Shown here in pieces: positions 46,130 through 57,822 of a stretch of DNA of 64,000 nt. How positions within the stretch are numbered: the first letter of the stretch is position 1; every line of letters starts with the position of its first letter. The stretch is taken from contig JALPQD010000090.1 in NCBI GenBank assembly GCA_023101885.1, forward strand, positions 2,033,569-2,097,568. Reading direction: 5' to 3'. The translations under genes and the position numbers were made by a program. Below the pieces are notes generated by a model, which did not search any database, was not told where the DNA came from, and worked only from the letters and a program-made list of their open reading frames with translations. Source of the DNA: Typhlomys cinereus. Lineage: Eukaryota > Chordata > Mammalia > Rodentia > Platacanthomyidae.

Positions 46130-47055
46130 TGTTACTGAATCAAACCTCCATCGGTGAGTTTCTCCTCCTGGGAGTGACAGACACACAAGAGTTGAACCCT
46201 CTTCTCTTTGCTGTGTTCCTTGCCTTCTACTTTGTCAATGTGGCTGGCAACGGAGCCATCCTGATGATCGTCATCTCAGATCCAAGACTGCACTCTCCCA
46301 TGTATTTCTTCCTGGGAAACCTGGCATGTCTAGACATCTGCTACTCCACTGTGACAGTGCCCAAGATGTTGGAGAACCTTCTCTCCACCAGCAAAGCAAT
46401 TTCTTTTTTGGGGTGCATAACTCAGCTTCATTTCTTCCACTTCCTGGGTAGCACGGAGGCTCTGCTCTTGGCAGTGATGGCGTTTGACCGCTTCGTGGCC
46501 ATCTGCAAACCTCTCCATTACCCCGTCATCATGAACCGTCAGGTGTGTATGCAGATGGCCGTCACCATCTGGATCATTCCTTTTCTCCATGCTCTGCTTC
46601 ACTCTGTGATGACATCTCGTTTGAACTTCTGTGGCCCCAACCACATCCATCACTTCTTCTGTGATGTTAAGCCACTGCTTGATCTGGCCTGTGAGAGTAC
46701 TGAGCTCAACCTGTGGCTGCTCAACACTCTCACAGGGTCCATCGCCATTGGCCTCTTCTTTCTGACCTTTCTCTCCTATTTCTACATCATCACCTACCTC
46801 TTCCTCAAGACCCGTTCTTGCAGCATGCTTCAGAAAGCGCTGTCCACGTGTGCCTCTCACTTCATGGTCGTTGTTATTTTCTATGCCCCTGTTCTCTTCA
46901 TTTACATCTGTCCAGCTTCAGAAAGTTCCCTGGACCAGGACCGGGTCATCGCCATCATGTACACTGTGGTCACTCCGGCTCTCAATCCACTCATCTACAC
47001 CCTCAGGAACAAGGAGGTGAAGGGAGCCTTGGTGAGGAGGATAAGAAAACTCTGA
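46130..47055 (+). CDS. Or12d: Olfactory receptor, OR12D-like copy 5: intact frame, no visible ATG
   Basis: The frame is open for 308 codons with all receptor motifs (NQT, GNGAI, MAFDRFVAICKP, CGPNHIHHFFCDVKP, KALSTCASHF, PALNPLIYTLRN); one difference is LACESTEL for the usual LACGSTEL. As in copy 4, the start ATG is replaced (TTA at 46132-46134) and TAA sits in frame inside the acceptor at 46126-46128. Unlike copy 4, the leader exon cannot supply an in-frame ATG. Possible starts are CTG at 46135 or an unseen alternative exon. It may instead be a translation-dead gene whose body has not yet decayed. Shared with copy 4, so the loss predates their duplication. Confidence 0.72.
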
Positions 47056-47460
47056 CTTTGAGATATCTAGTAAATTCCTCAAAGTTATTTTTTTAAAAAG
47101 TAGCTGATAGAACCACCGACACGTGAAATTTTGTTTCTCTGATTGCTTATGATATGTGTAATAGAGAAGATCAGATAAAAGAAAAATAACTGAGAGAACT
47201 CAGCTTAGTTCTATTTAATAATAAAATCTAGGTAAAGTGAGGAAACTGGAACAAATGGGATATTGCCCCTGTAATTCTGGTGCTAATTTTGTTTGGGAGA
47301 TATTGGTTGATGAAATTGACTGGGTAGTTTGTGCATTTAAGCTTACGAACATGCCTCTGTTGCCCATGTATTGAATGAAACAGTAGAGTTCGTTACTAGG
47401 TGTGTTATTTGTGAAGCCTGTCTAGATTAGCATACTATAATGTGATCAATAAAATCATGT
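47056..47460 (+). other. 3' flank of copy 5; end of the tandem array
   Basis: Similarity to the other 3' flanks fades here. AATAAA at 47448-47453 is a candidate poly(A) signal. Confidence 0.35.
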
Positions 47461-47640
47461 TTTGGGGAGACTACTAGGGATTGAACACAGCTCCTCTCAG
47501 GAAGTTGCTTGGGCAGCCTGGAGCTACCTCTGCTCCCCAGGCAGTGCTTCAATGTGATCCTTTTGTTCAGCCTCCCAATCTGCGGGGATTACAGGACTTT
47601 GCCAGTGGGCCCACTCTTGACATGTGATTATTGGCATTGG
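47460..47640 (-). mobile_element. B1/Alu-like SINE remnant, antisense
   Basis: CAGCCTCCCAATCTGCGGGG and ATTACAGGACTTTGCCA are the complement of a 7SL-type SINE left half. Confidence 0.45.
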
Positions 47641-48272
47641 GTGAGGAGAATAAGAACAGCATTGAATGATATGCATGTATGAAAAATGCCACAATAAACT
47701 TATCACTCTGTATCCTAAACTATGATAAAATTGTAATGATTTCACATTTTGAAGATTTTAATTTGGGATCAATACAAATTCTAGTTGATTTAGATTTGAT
47801 GGATAATTTTAAGAGTGTCTTAATTTCTTATTCTCCAAATGGGAAAGCAATCATGTCATTCAGTTGAATGACAGGGAAGTAAGTGTTGAATGGCAGAGTA
47901 GGGCACCGGATAATTTCCCATATAACCACAAATATGAAACAAAAAATAGGACAACATGTACCTACCATGTTTGTCTTCAGAGAGGAAAGTGGTAAGGAAA
48001 GGAAGAGGGTGTAGCAGCCGAACAGTTGGAATCTAGATATTTTGAGCTTAAGGTTTGCAAAAAATGACCTTAGCAGAGGATGTGACACAAACCAATGGGA
48101 AGGAACAGCGTCCCCCTACCTTGGGCTGAATAACACACAAAAGAAAAGCTCCAGTGAAGTTACAGGCAGTTTATAGCTTCTAGAGCTCAGAGAGTTGTCT
48201 GTCATCCAGGGTGTGTCTAAGGACGTGTTCCAGTGGCTGGCCCAGCACCCACATGCATGTGGGCAGCAGTAA
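47641..48272. other. Intergenic, no recognised feature
   Basis: Unremarkable AT-rich sequence; no coding potential or repeat I can name. Confidence 0.5.
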
Positions 48273-48620
48273 TTGAAGTCAGTGGGTAAAGAAAAAAAAG
48301 AAAAGAAAGAAAAAAAAGAAAAGAAAGAAAGAGAAAGAAAGAAAAAAAGAAAGAGAAAGAAAGAAAAGAAAGAAAGAAAGAAAGAAAAGGAAGGAAGGAA
48401 AGAAGGAAGAAAGAAAGAAAAGAAAGAAAGAGAAAGAAAGAAAGAAAGAGAAAGAAAAGAAAAGAAAGAAAGAAAAAGAAAGAAAGAAAAGAAAGAAAGA
48501 AAAAAGGAAGGAAGGAAGGAAGAAAGAAAGAAAGAGAAAGAAAGAAAGAAAAGAAAGAAAGAAAAAAAGGAAGGAAGGAAGGAAGGAAGAAAGAAAGAAA
48601 GAAAGAAAAAGAAAAGGAGA
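48273..48620. repeat. (GAAA)n / (GGAA)n microsatellite
   Basis: About 340 bp of purines: GAAA units with interspersed GGAA blocks and phase changes. Long open frames on both strands here are only the result of the repeat. Confidence 0.95.
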
Positions 48621-50054
48621 GGGAAAAGGGTACATGTAAGCAGGAGGGGATATGTGACATGAGGGTGACAAGGGGAAGATGAACTGTATACATGCAATTG
48701 CTAAGGAATAAAAAAGAAATAGAAGCCTCAGTGGGCTCTGCTCTGTGAAGTGCAGTTTAACACATGAAACTTGAACTCTGCACAGTGAGCGCATGCCACA
48801 GAATGATGCCACACTTCTAAATTCATCCTTACAGTCAAAGATTTTAGAGGGGGGAGAGCAGAAGTCCCTTGTTTTTTATGTCACAAAGTAGAGGTGGGCC
48901 CAGGGACGGGATTCACGGGTAAAGGCATATATGAAGTACATTTGGGATGGTCAGTTCAGCCTCTAAGAGGAGGAGAAATAGCAGCTGTGTGTGTGACATG
49001 GTGGGCGGGGCTATGACAGGGATGTGATGAGGTGGGCAGGGCTAAGTCACTGCTGGAGGAGCAGCAGCGCGTTGTGCTCCTTGTCTCACGTGCAGTTGCT
49101 TTGACCCGGCCTGTGATGCTCAGAGGCCCAGAAATGCGAGTGGGAATGAAGCCTGCTTGCACATTCCCCATCTGCCCTTGCTTGTCCACGGGTGGAGCCC
49201 CTCACGTGGGAGAGGGCATCTGTGGGGCTCAGCAGTTTGACAGCAGCCCTGGCACTCTGTGTTTCTACAAGGCATTGAGTCCAGCAGTGGTCAGAGGAAA
49301 TGCCAAGGTGAACCTTTGCCTCTAAAGGGTTCTTCCCAGATCTTTGAACTTCAGAAGGAGAAAATACAATTCCTCCATTGGCCTCACACTAAGCAAACAG
49401 CAAAACAAACCTGGGGAAGACATGAAGACTTGTACCTCTGTCTCTTCAGGAAGGAAGAAATGTTGAATGCTTGTTTTTAACTTGTCCTATCTTGCTGTTT
49501 GTTTTTATTGTTTTCTTCTGTTCGCCCCACATACTTTTTCCTTTCTCTGATCTTGTTTTTTTCTTTCTCTTTTCTCACCATTTTCTTTTACAACTAATAG
49601 TAAACATTGAGTGATAAATAAGGAGAAGGAAGGGATGGAACAAAAGTTCCCATCAAGGCAGAGTTGGTATACAATCCTGTCGGTTATCTAAGGGTAGAGG
49701 ATGAATGGACAGAAAAAAGTTTACATCTGTATTTGTTTAAAATAGTGCAAGACTAAAAAAAAAAAAAGGAGATAGGGGATCATGCCTCAGTAAAGAAAAT
49801 AGGACAAGGTCAAGTATTGCATGTAAGTAGCTAGACATCTGGTGCAGCTCACTTTCACTTCCCTTCTTGATCACCTGTGACTAAACCGTTTTGTTCTCAC
49901 CAATCAGGGAGGATATAGAGACTGGCAGATAAACTGTAACCATCTGGCAAATGGGGCACTGACCCCCCCACTCCTATTCTTCCATCACCTTTGAGTCTCC
50001 TCTTACATTAAGATCTTCCTTTAAACAGTCTTTTATCTTTGGTTAGGAGGTGAC
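48621..50054. other. Intergenic, partly GC-richer, no recognised gene
   Basis: 48,900-49,330 is richer in GC with a few CpGs and short open frames (for example 49032-49325), but I see no domain and no repeat. T- and C-rich tract near 49500-49590. Confidence 0.4.
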
Positions 50055-51040
50055 CTTTGATACCAATTAGGATGCAGCCAAGGGCAGTGCAGGAAAAGCA
50101 AAACTGAAAACAACAACAGACCATAATTCAGAACACCAAAGACCCTCCATTAATTACCTGGACTCAGACCAGCCAAATCTCTCCCCATCCTAAAGCTCAG
50201 GGAAGCTTGCAGAAAAGGGGATGGCAAGATTGTAAGAGCCTAAAGATGGGGAGGATCAAAGATATGCAAGATACTCCACACAAGTTAGGGCTGCAACAGC
50301 CAGAATTGGACTTTTCCTGCACAATGGCTGACATGTCAATGACCCTCCCAAAGTCTATCATGGATCATAGGTGAGAAGGCTCCAGGCAGTAGGATTCTTT
50401 TTTTTTTTTTAATTTTTTTTTATTTCAGCTCATACAAACTTATTAGGTACACCAGTTCCCTCCCTCCCTCCCCCCCCGTACCCCCTGTTCCCCCTTCCCA
50501 CTCCTCTCCCTCCCCATCCCCCAGTGCCTCCCACCCCAATTCCCAGAAAGTCCTTTCTTGTGCATGTCTGATTTTCCTCTGGGCCCTCCTCTCCGATGAC
50601 GTACAAGGACCCAGTGGCCTTTCCCTGAACCCTTTCCCGTGTTCCCCTTAGGTATAGGAACACTGCTGTGGCTGCCAATCCTTTCAGGCAGTAGGATTCT
50701 TGGAGGCAAGAGATTAACAGTCATAATACAGTTCCCATACTAACGAGGAGACCAAAAAAGTGGCTCCGGGCTATGCCAACAAGTCCTGAACCCTCATTAG
50801 GATGGAGGACTCAGAGGGAGGTTTGACTTCACACAAAGGGATTCTCCAGGGGATGAGAGAAGAAGGGGGAGGCACTGGAAAAAGGGAAGGGAAGGAGTGG
50901 GGTGAAAAGAAAGGGGAAATGGGGGATAATGCAAGGGGGGATGACTGGAGATGGGAAGAGGGAGGGAGAGGACAGGAGTACTTATTGAGCGTGTATGATT
51001 GGGAAAAAAATAAAATGTGAGAGAAAAAAAAGAAAAAATA
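50055..51040 (+). mobile_element. 5'-truncated L1, sense strand, split by a second L1
   Basis: Same 3' UTR family as 39623, sense orientation, polypurine tract at about 50860-50980 and A-rich end near 51010-51030. Interrupted at 50399-50684. Confidence 0.8.
50399..50684 (-). mobile_element. L1 3' end nested antisense inside another L1
   Basis: Perfect 16-bp duplication CAGGCAGTAGGATTCT at 50383-50398 and 50685-50700. Poly(T), then the polypyrimidine tract, as at 57823. Confidence 0.9.
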
Positions 51041-52285
51041 GTGCAAAATCAAACTCACAAATTAGAGTGCTTTCTTTTAGAGAACCTGAAATACAGTGGT
51101 CACATGTCCACAATTCAAGTTTTCTTTCTTTATGAAGTAGGGCAATGATTATACATAGCTTGTAAGTGTTTAGTGATCTTTCTGACTTCACTCCCAACTC
51201 ATTGTCATGATTATATTCCTTCAGTTATTTGATTCCTCAGTTCCAACTACAGAAAATTTTCTCACTGGAAAATTCTTCTAGATTTTCTGCTAATGAGTAA
51301 CTCTGGGAGCCAAGTCTCAAAAGGTCAACACAAATTTCCTCCATAGGCAAACTCTTTTAGATCCCAAGAGAGAGAAAATGGGTAATTCTCAGCTTCTAAA
51401 CTGCCCCAGCTCTACCTTCATGCATGTTCTCAGCAATGAAGCCCTAGGATAGGTTGCTCTTCTGTCCCACCTGCCCACCATGAGCCTTGGAGCATACGTT
51501 TCTAAGGTCAGCATTCATGAAGTGGACATTAGAGAAGTTGGTAGGTAAGTGTGTCATGTGGCAACTAATAGGGCAGTGAGCTCATGTTTCACATGGGAAT
51601 GTGGAGGGGGCAAGTGAAGCTGCATTCTGTTTGTGTGCCTGCTTCGAAAGCTGCATGCCAATCATCTCAATTGAAAGAAAATATTTTCATGGTAAAATTG
51701 CTTTTGTAGAAATATCTACAAGGATCATCAGAAATAGAGGTAGAGATGATGCAGATAAAGTGACAGACACGTAGACATCTAAGGTTAAACTGAAAATCTA
51801 ATAGAATGATTTGTTTCAAAATATTTGAAGTATGAAACTGGAAATAGAGGAGAGGAACAAAAATGAATTTCAAAGAGGAAAAGAAATCAGCCAAGAAGAA
51901 CAAGGAGTTAGTGAGACCACTGAGATCTGACAGCACTGTGGACGTCTGAAAATAAAGTAAGGAGGCTTAGCTGTGTTGTCTTGAGAGATCAAGTGACAAC
52001 TTACAGGCAGAAATCTAGCATTGATGCGAGTTGGGAAATAGAAGCTAAAAGCTTGGTTGAAGAAGACGCTAGAAAGCACAGAGGTGGAGCAATTGGACTA
52101 GAAAATAGTGATGTATAAAAAACAGAAAAGTGAGGCAGTAGTTCTACAGGGAAAGTATACATGGATGTAGGAGGCTGTGTTTTCAGAGATTCTGGAAAAC
52201 AACTCGTGACTCACTGGTGCTGAATTATTTTCAGACAATCTCAACACTGGGCTTCAGCTGCCCAAGAACCCATTTGTCCTCTATC
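51041..52285. other. Intergenic, no recognised feature
   Basis: AT-rich unique-looking sequence; nothing supported. Confidence 0.5.
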
Positions 52286-52445
52286 TGTCTGCCTATCACC
52301 TATTTAATCTTTATCTATCTTCTGTCTACATACCTATCATCTATCCAGCTCTACCTATAATCTATTTATCATCTATTTATCTGTTATCTACCAACAATCT
52401 ATCATTTATCTGGGTATATCTGTGTATTATCTGTCTGTCTTTATG
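52286..52445. repeat. Degenerate (TATC)n microsatellite
   Basis: Imperfect CTAT/ATCT tetramers over about 150 bp. Confidence 0.85.
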
Positions 52446-53515
52446 TTTTAGATAAATGAGTTTGAGGTGGATATAATAGCACTGAGTGTATTTGAAATCA
52501 TTGAAGAGTTCAGACATGGGGAAAGTGGCAGCGTGGGGTCACACAATGCTTGAGCCAAGCAAGTGCTGTTCTTAGGAGATCACAGTGTTAATCTCGTTTG
52601 GGGAGAACAATCTCTCAAGTGCCAGTTCAATGAGGAAGGAAGTGAAATAGGAAAACAAGAACCACATAGGTATGGCTGAGAGAAGCCCCACATCTTTAAC
52701 TCAATGCAGCCAAGTCACAGCCTCGGCATGTAAGGAATGCAGGTTCCCACATTCCCCAGCCAGGCTTCCTAAATCAGCATCTCTGGGATGGAGTGTGTTA
52801 CGTGTGACCTAACAAGATCTCCAAGTGAGCATGCTCTGCTCTCAAGTATTTGAAATGGAAAAATTTACATTCATTAGAACATCTACATACATTCCGTGAG
52901 AAACCTGAAGTTAACAGATATGTAAGAAGAAAAAGAAAAGGAAAGAAAAGATACTCTGGTTATAACTAGATGAATATTCCTTTTGTATGTATATCCATTA
53001 TTTCCAGTTAGCAGAGCATGACCCAGAGGCGATCTCTCCTCCCTGTTCACTGTTGGCAGCCAGTACATGAACAGGAACGTTCCTCCTTTTCTGCTGGCAT
53101 CTGAAGCTTGCCTGCTTGCCTGCTTGCCAGCATCTCAACACCTTTCCCTTTTCTCCTTTGTTCATCCATTCCCCTCATGCACTTTATTCTTTCCTGTTCT
53201 CTTATGATTGACACTGACTTCCTCCTCTGTGTACAAAATTCTAAGTCTCTGGGGGCAGTTCTAACTTGCTGGGGATAAATTACCTTACTTTGTACTGGTG
53301 TATAAATGTCTTTAATTTTCTGTCAATTTTAAAATATATTTTTTCTGGACATAGCCATCTTTTTGGCAATCACTTATTTTCATGGTTTGAAACACCTTGT
53401 TTATGTGTTCCTGACTTTTAGGGTTGCTGATGAGAGAGCTCTGATATGTTTGCTTTTATAACTGATTCAGCAGCTTAGTATTAACGTTTTTATTTCTTTG
53501 CTTTATATGTTTCAT
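52446..53515. other. Intergenic, no recognised feature
   Basis: Includes a small GCTTGCCT triplication near 53108-53130; otherwise nothing supported. Confidence 0.45.
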
Positions 53516-54450
53516 TTAAAAATTTTTTTATTTCTTACATGTATATGGTGAATTTAAGTCATTTTCACCCCATATCATCCAATTCTATCTCCCCTTTTCT
53601 CTCTGAAATATTTAATTGTTCTAAACCACCATCCCTCATACTTTCACATTTTGTTTTGTTTTGTTTGTGTGGCCCAATGAGTTTCATCTGAGTTGCCTGC
53701 ATTGGCTTGTGTCTAAGCACTTTCTGGAGTATGGATGACATATTAGTCGGTATACTATTGAAGAAAGTGTCTTCTATTCCTCCATCCAACTAGCAGTAAC
53801 CAATAGTACCTCAGGGAGGGGTAGTAGTGCCTCCTGAGGTCTTACTTCTTCCATGATGAAATGTTGACAGGTCAAATCTTGTGTATATCTCATGAAGGTT
53901 AGCACAGTTTTTGAATTCATGGGTGCAGAAGCCCTGTCGTGACCAAAGACACTATTTGATGTAAACTCTTCCTTACCTTCTGGCTCTTACATTCCTACTG
54001 TCCTCTCTTCCATGGTGGTCCTTGATCTTTGATGTATGGGGGTGATAGAGATGCCCTGTTTAGGGTGGGACACTTTTCAATCACTTATTCTTTGCACTTT
54101 AACCAACTGCAGGTTTCTGTTTTTAACATGTTCCATTACTGAAAGAAACTTCTCAGTCAAGGGCTGAGAGAAGCACTGATCTGTAGTTGTAAAGGTAAGT
54201 ATTTAGAAGGTAGTTTGATATCATGTCCACATAGCAAAGCAATAGTCTGTTTTTCCCTAGAGCATATGACCTCCCCATCTACAGGCTGTCAGCCTGGTTT
54301 GCAGCACCAAGAACGAGCTCCCTCCTGAAGAACAGGCTCTGTTTTCAACAGCTTGACTATAGGGTGGAGAGGTTCTCCGTGGACATGTATATTTGGGGTT
54401 CTAACTGCTTCTTGTGTTTGAATGTCTATTTCTTTCTCTGGGTTTGGGAA
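53516..54450 (-). mobile_element. Older L1 3' UTR, antisense
   Basis: CAGTCAAGGGCTGAGAGAAG, CACTGATCTGTAGTTGTAAA and CAAAGCAATAGTCTG resemble the complement of the Lx-type L1 3' region in mouse. A different subfamily from the 17843 group. Confidence 0.5.
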
Positions 54451-55229
54451 ATTTTCTGCTATAATTTCATCATTTTACTCATTGTGTATTTGTCAATAAT
54501 TAAAAAATTAAAAAGCAAAGTTATAAGTATAATAGGAGACTAAAATAGAAATGAGAATATTAAAAACACTAATAAAGTAAAATATGGGCATAAATAAAAG
54601 AGTTGGGGGACATAGTGGAAAAAGAAGAAAAAGTAAGGAGAATGTTGTCCAATAAGATATTTTGCATAAACAAAATTAGGTGAAATTCTAAAGGGGATAA
54701 TAAGTAAAAACAAAGCAACGAAAACAGAAATACAACTATGCAAAAATGCTGCCAAAAATGTGAAAAGAGAAAAAAGAAAGAAAGATATTACAAAAAACAG
54801 AGGAGTGTTCAGGAATCTCTTTCTGGAGACTTGAGTCCTGGAGGCAGCCAATTACATTCACAGGGCAGGGCGGGCTGAACCTGTAGACTCTTGTCTTTCC
54901 TGTGACTTTACACATTTGCTGAGTCGACAATGGACAGTGTCTGCCAGAGCAGTCTTCATCTGGGTCCTTTCCTTCTTTCCTTCCCAGAGGGCTTTGCTGA
55001 CCACTCCAGTTCTGTGTTGGGCAGGGTCTTCATCCTCCCAGGATTCCTTTGATTGTACTCCTTAGGGTGGTTAATGTTCTGGCTGGGAGTGTCTCCCAAG
55101 TGCATTGGTAGTGTGGAAAACAATCACAGCACAGAGGACTATCTTTTAGGCCCTCCTGTGTGTTAACTGCCCTGCTGGAGAATTGTAGCTGTAGGTATGG
55201 CATTGATCTCAAACTTCAGAGAATTCTTT
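54451..55229. other. Intergenic, A-rich then mixed
   Basis: 54490-54800 is strongly A-rich; the rest is unrecognised. Confidence 0.4.
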
Positions 55230-55519
55230 ATTTTTTATTATTTACTCAATTGTGCGTGTATGTGTGTGTGAGTGTGTGTGAGTGTGTGTGTGTGTGTGTA
55301 TGTGTGTGTAACCACAGACGAATTCAGGAACCACCATGGACCACCTCCATCTCCTCCTTGTTTACTCTGCCCTGGGATTCACAGGCTCCACCCTACCAGG
55401 ACCAGAAATGCAGGCCGCTCCCACATTCACCTTATCTATACATGGGATCTAGGATCCGAACTCAGGACCTTCTGCCTGTAAGGCAGAGGCTTAACCCCTG
55501 AGCCATCTCTCCAGCCCCC
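55230..55519 (-). mobile_element. Young B2-headed SINE
   Basis: Perfect duplication TCAGAGAATTCTTT at 55216-55229 and 55520-55533. TG-rich left end; head complement CTGAGCCATCTCTCCAGCCC at right. Confidence 0.85.
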
Positions 55520-55533
55520 TCAGAGAATTCTTT

Positions 55534-56416
55534 CAGTCTTGAATGGAAGAGAAATGGCCTCAGAAATGAACTTGCCTTTCTTTTCCCTTATAATGTAGTC
55601 AGTCTATGGCATTGTCACTACCAACAGAAAACAGACTAACATGCCAACTAGGAGTTACCCAAGAGAGAGGAAGTAAGATGTTACCCTGTGCATTGTCAGG
55701 AGAGAATGGAGAGGGAGGCATGATGAAGGTGGGAGGTGCCTTAAAATCACATGCTTAGAGCTTTGGAAGCCATTTAAGGACTGTGTAGTTTTCATAAAAG
55801 ACTTGGCTACCCATGCCCAGGCACTGCTTTTAAGCAAAGAAGGGACATGATTCCCTTTTTTGAAGACATTATCTTGTGTGGCTTGTGAGTACTTGTGAGG
55901 AGGGGTGTCAGTGAGTATAGCACTTAGAAGACCAACAGTACCCAGTTAGTCAGTTACAGCATCAGCCACAGTGGCAGCTCTGGGGATGGATCCCTGTAAG
56001 TGCCAAAACCCTAAACCTGGAACTAAGCTGCAGCTTCTATCTTCATCAGGATCATGGTCAAAAAAGGCAAACTGACAAATAGTTATCAATGACAATACAT
56101 AAAAGTTTAATCAACACATCTCTTTTTTAAAAATTAATTAATTAATTTTCCCACAATCATATCAACACATCTCTTTGACACTTAGAGAACTCCAGGAAGC
56201 CAGTGTCTCCTGGATCCATTGCTCTGCTTCTCCAAAGAGCCATTCTGCATGAACTCCAACTCTTCTCTCCCCCATGGTCAGCCTAATTTCATCGAAGGTG
56301 TGAGGGAGACCCACGGCTGAGGGACAAAGTCCAAGTTGCTGCCCATCCCGGCGTCTGTAGTGAGTGAATCCTCTGCACACCAGTTCCTGAAACACAGAGC
56401 CTGGCCTACACCCAGG
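55534..56416. other. Upstream region of the family-1-like OR
   Basis: No clear promoter motif pair like that of the OR12D array. Contains the 35-bp L1 insertion at 56126. Confidence 0.4.
56126..56160 (-). mobile_element. Extremely 5'-truncated L1 end (35 bp)
   Basis: Perfect 16-bp duplication ATCAACACATCTCTTT at 56110-56125 and 56161-56176. The inserted TTAAAAATTAATTAATTAAT and following CCCACAATCAT match the very 3' end of the antisense L1s at 26031 and 17843. Confidence 0.65.
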
Positions 56417-57346
56417 ATGAACTGCAGCCAGGGGTCTGACTTTGTCCTTTCAGGACTTTCCAGTGACCCAGAGAAGCGACCTCTTCTCTTTTGTGTCTTC
56501 CTGGCTGTCTACTTGCTGGGCCTCCTGGGGAACCTGTTACTTCTGCTGGCTTTGGGGGCCGACGTCCACCTCCACACCCCCATGTACTTCTTCCTGAGCC
56601 AGCTCTCCCTGGTGGATCTGTGCTTCGTCACCACCACAGCTCCTAAGATGCTGGAGGCCCTGTGGACCGGCGATGGATCCATCTCCTTCTCAGGATGTCT
56701 GACGCAGCTGTACTTCTTTGCCGTCTTTGCCGACATGGACAACCTGCTGCTGGCAGTCATGGCTATCGACCGCTACACTGCCATCTGCCATCCCCTGAGC
56801 TACCCACTTCTGATGACCCCTTACAGATGTGGGGTGCTGGTCAGCGGGTCCTGGGGAGTGGCCCACGGCATCTCTCTGGTCCATATCTTGCTGCTCTCCC
56901 AGCTGTCTTTCCACACTCATCAAGAGATTCCCCATTTTTTCTGTGACTTTGGCCCACTCCTATGGCTTTCCTGTGTGGATGCCCACCTCAACGAGGGTCT
57001 GATGATGGGCCTGGCTGGGGTCTTAGGGCTCAGTGCGCTCCTCTGCATTGTCAGTTCTTACACCCTTATCTTCCAGGCAGTGGCTCGGGTTCCCTCAGCA
57101 AGGGGACGGAGGAAAGCCTTGGCCACATGCAGCTCACACCTGTCTGTGGTGACACTCTTCTACAGCACTGTCTTTGCCACCTACCTGAAGCCCCCATCAG
57201 CTTCTCACACCTCCGGAGAGCTGGTGGCTGCCGTCATGTATACCCTGGTGACCCCTACTCTGAACCCCTTCATTTATAGTCTGAGAAACAGGGATGTGAA
57301 GAGTTCATTAAGAAGGATCCTGGGCATGGAGAAGTCTCAGGACTGA
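56417..57346 (+). CDS. Olfactory receptor, family-1-like
   Basis: Intact odorant receptor of 309 residues from ATG 56417; an apparent upstream extension begins at TTG and is discounted. Features: NCS glycosylation site at residues 2-4, GNLLLLLALG in TM1, LHTPMYFFLSQLSLVDLCF in TM2, MAIDRYTAICHPLSYP with full DRY, CDFGPLLWLSC in the second extracellular loop, KALATCSSHLSVV in TM6 and PTLNPFIYSLRN in TM7. It is clearly not OR12D. The MAIDRY...CHPLSYP signature suggests family 1/7; I tentatively think of the rodent MHC-linked OR1 group but cannot name an orthologue. GC and CpG content are higher than in the OR12D array. A leader exon is expected but not identified. Confidence 0.93.
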   Translation: MNCSQGSDFVLSGLSSDPEKRPLLFCVFLAVYLLGLLGNLLLLLALGADVHLHTPMYFFLSQLSLVDLCFVTTTAPKMLEALWTGDGSISFSGCLTQLYFFAVFADMDNLLLAVMAIDRYTAICHPLSYPLLMTPYRCGVLVSGSWGVAHGISLVHILLLSQLSFHTHQEIPHFFCDFGPLLWLSCVDAHLNEGLMMGLAGVLGLSALLCIVSSYTLIFQAVARVPSARGRRKALATCSSHLSVVTLFYSTVFATYLKPPSASHTSGELVAAVMYTLVTPTLNPFIYSLRNRDVKSSLRRILGMEKSQD

Positions 57347-57822
57347 GGATCACCCCCATGATCCTCACTACCTCACCTCACTACCACACGTGAAAAGCGA
57401 GTCAGGCAACGTTGACTTGTAGAAGCATCGTGTGAACCTCGTGGCTAATCTTCAACATTAACATGACTGAACTTGGAGTCACTTGTGAGACACACTTCCG
57501 GGTGTGTGTTTACAGAGAGGTTTAACATAGGACAGAAGAACCACCCTAAGTGTGGCTGGGATCCTGGGCTTATGAAACAGGGAACAAGGAGAAATCCAGC
57601 TGACTATCAGTATTTACTTCTGTCGGCTTGCTGATGCATTCATTGTGACTGCCACCATATACTTTGCTGCCATACCTTCTCCACTACGAGGGACTGTGTT
57701 CCCTCAAACCAGGAACCAAAAGCAATGTTCCTTCCTAAGTGGCTTTTATCAGTTATTTTTTCACAATGAGAACAGTAACTAAAATAATGATGTATTGGAA
57801 AGAATGTTGTGTTAGATGAGCT
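57347..57822 (+). other. 3' flank of the family-1-like OR
   Basis: No clear AATAAA close to the stop; ends in TAGATGAGCT, the L1 target duplication. Confidence 0.4.

Noticed and set aside
48116..48812. Overlapping ORFs of 130-193 codons on both strands
   Set aside because: They are low-complexity Phe/Ser/Leu or Lys/Glu/Arg strings translated from the GAAA microsatellite.
49032..49480. GC-richer region with short ORFs, possible small gene or CpG island
   Set aside because: CpG density is modest, no splice-bounded conserved frame, and no recognisable product.
56336..56416. 27-codon N-terminal extension of the family-1-like OR
   Set aside because: It begins at TTG and has no OR-like features; ATG 56417 gives the normal family length and N-glycosylation site.
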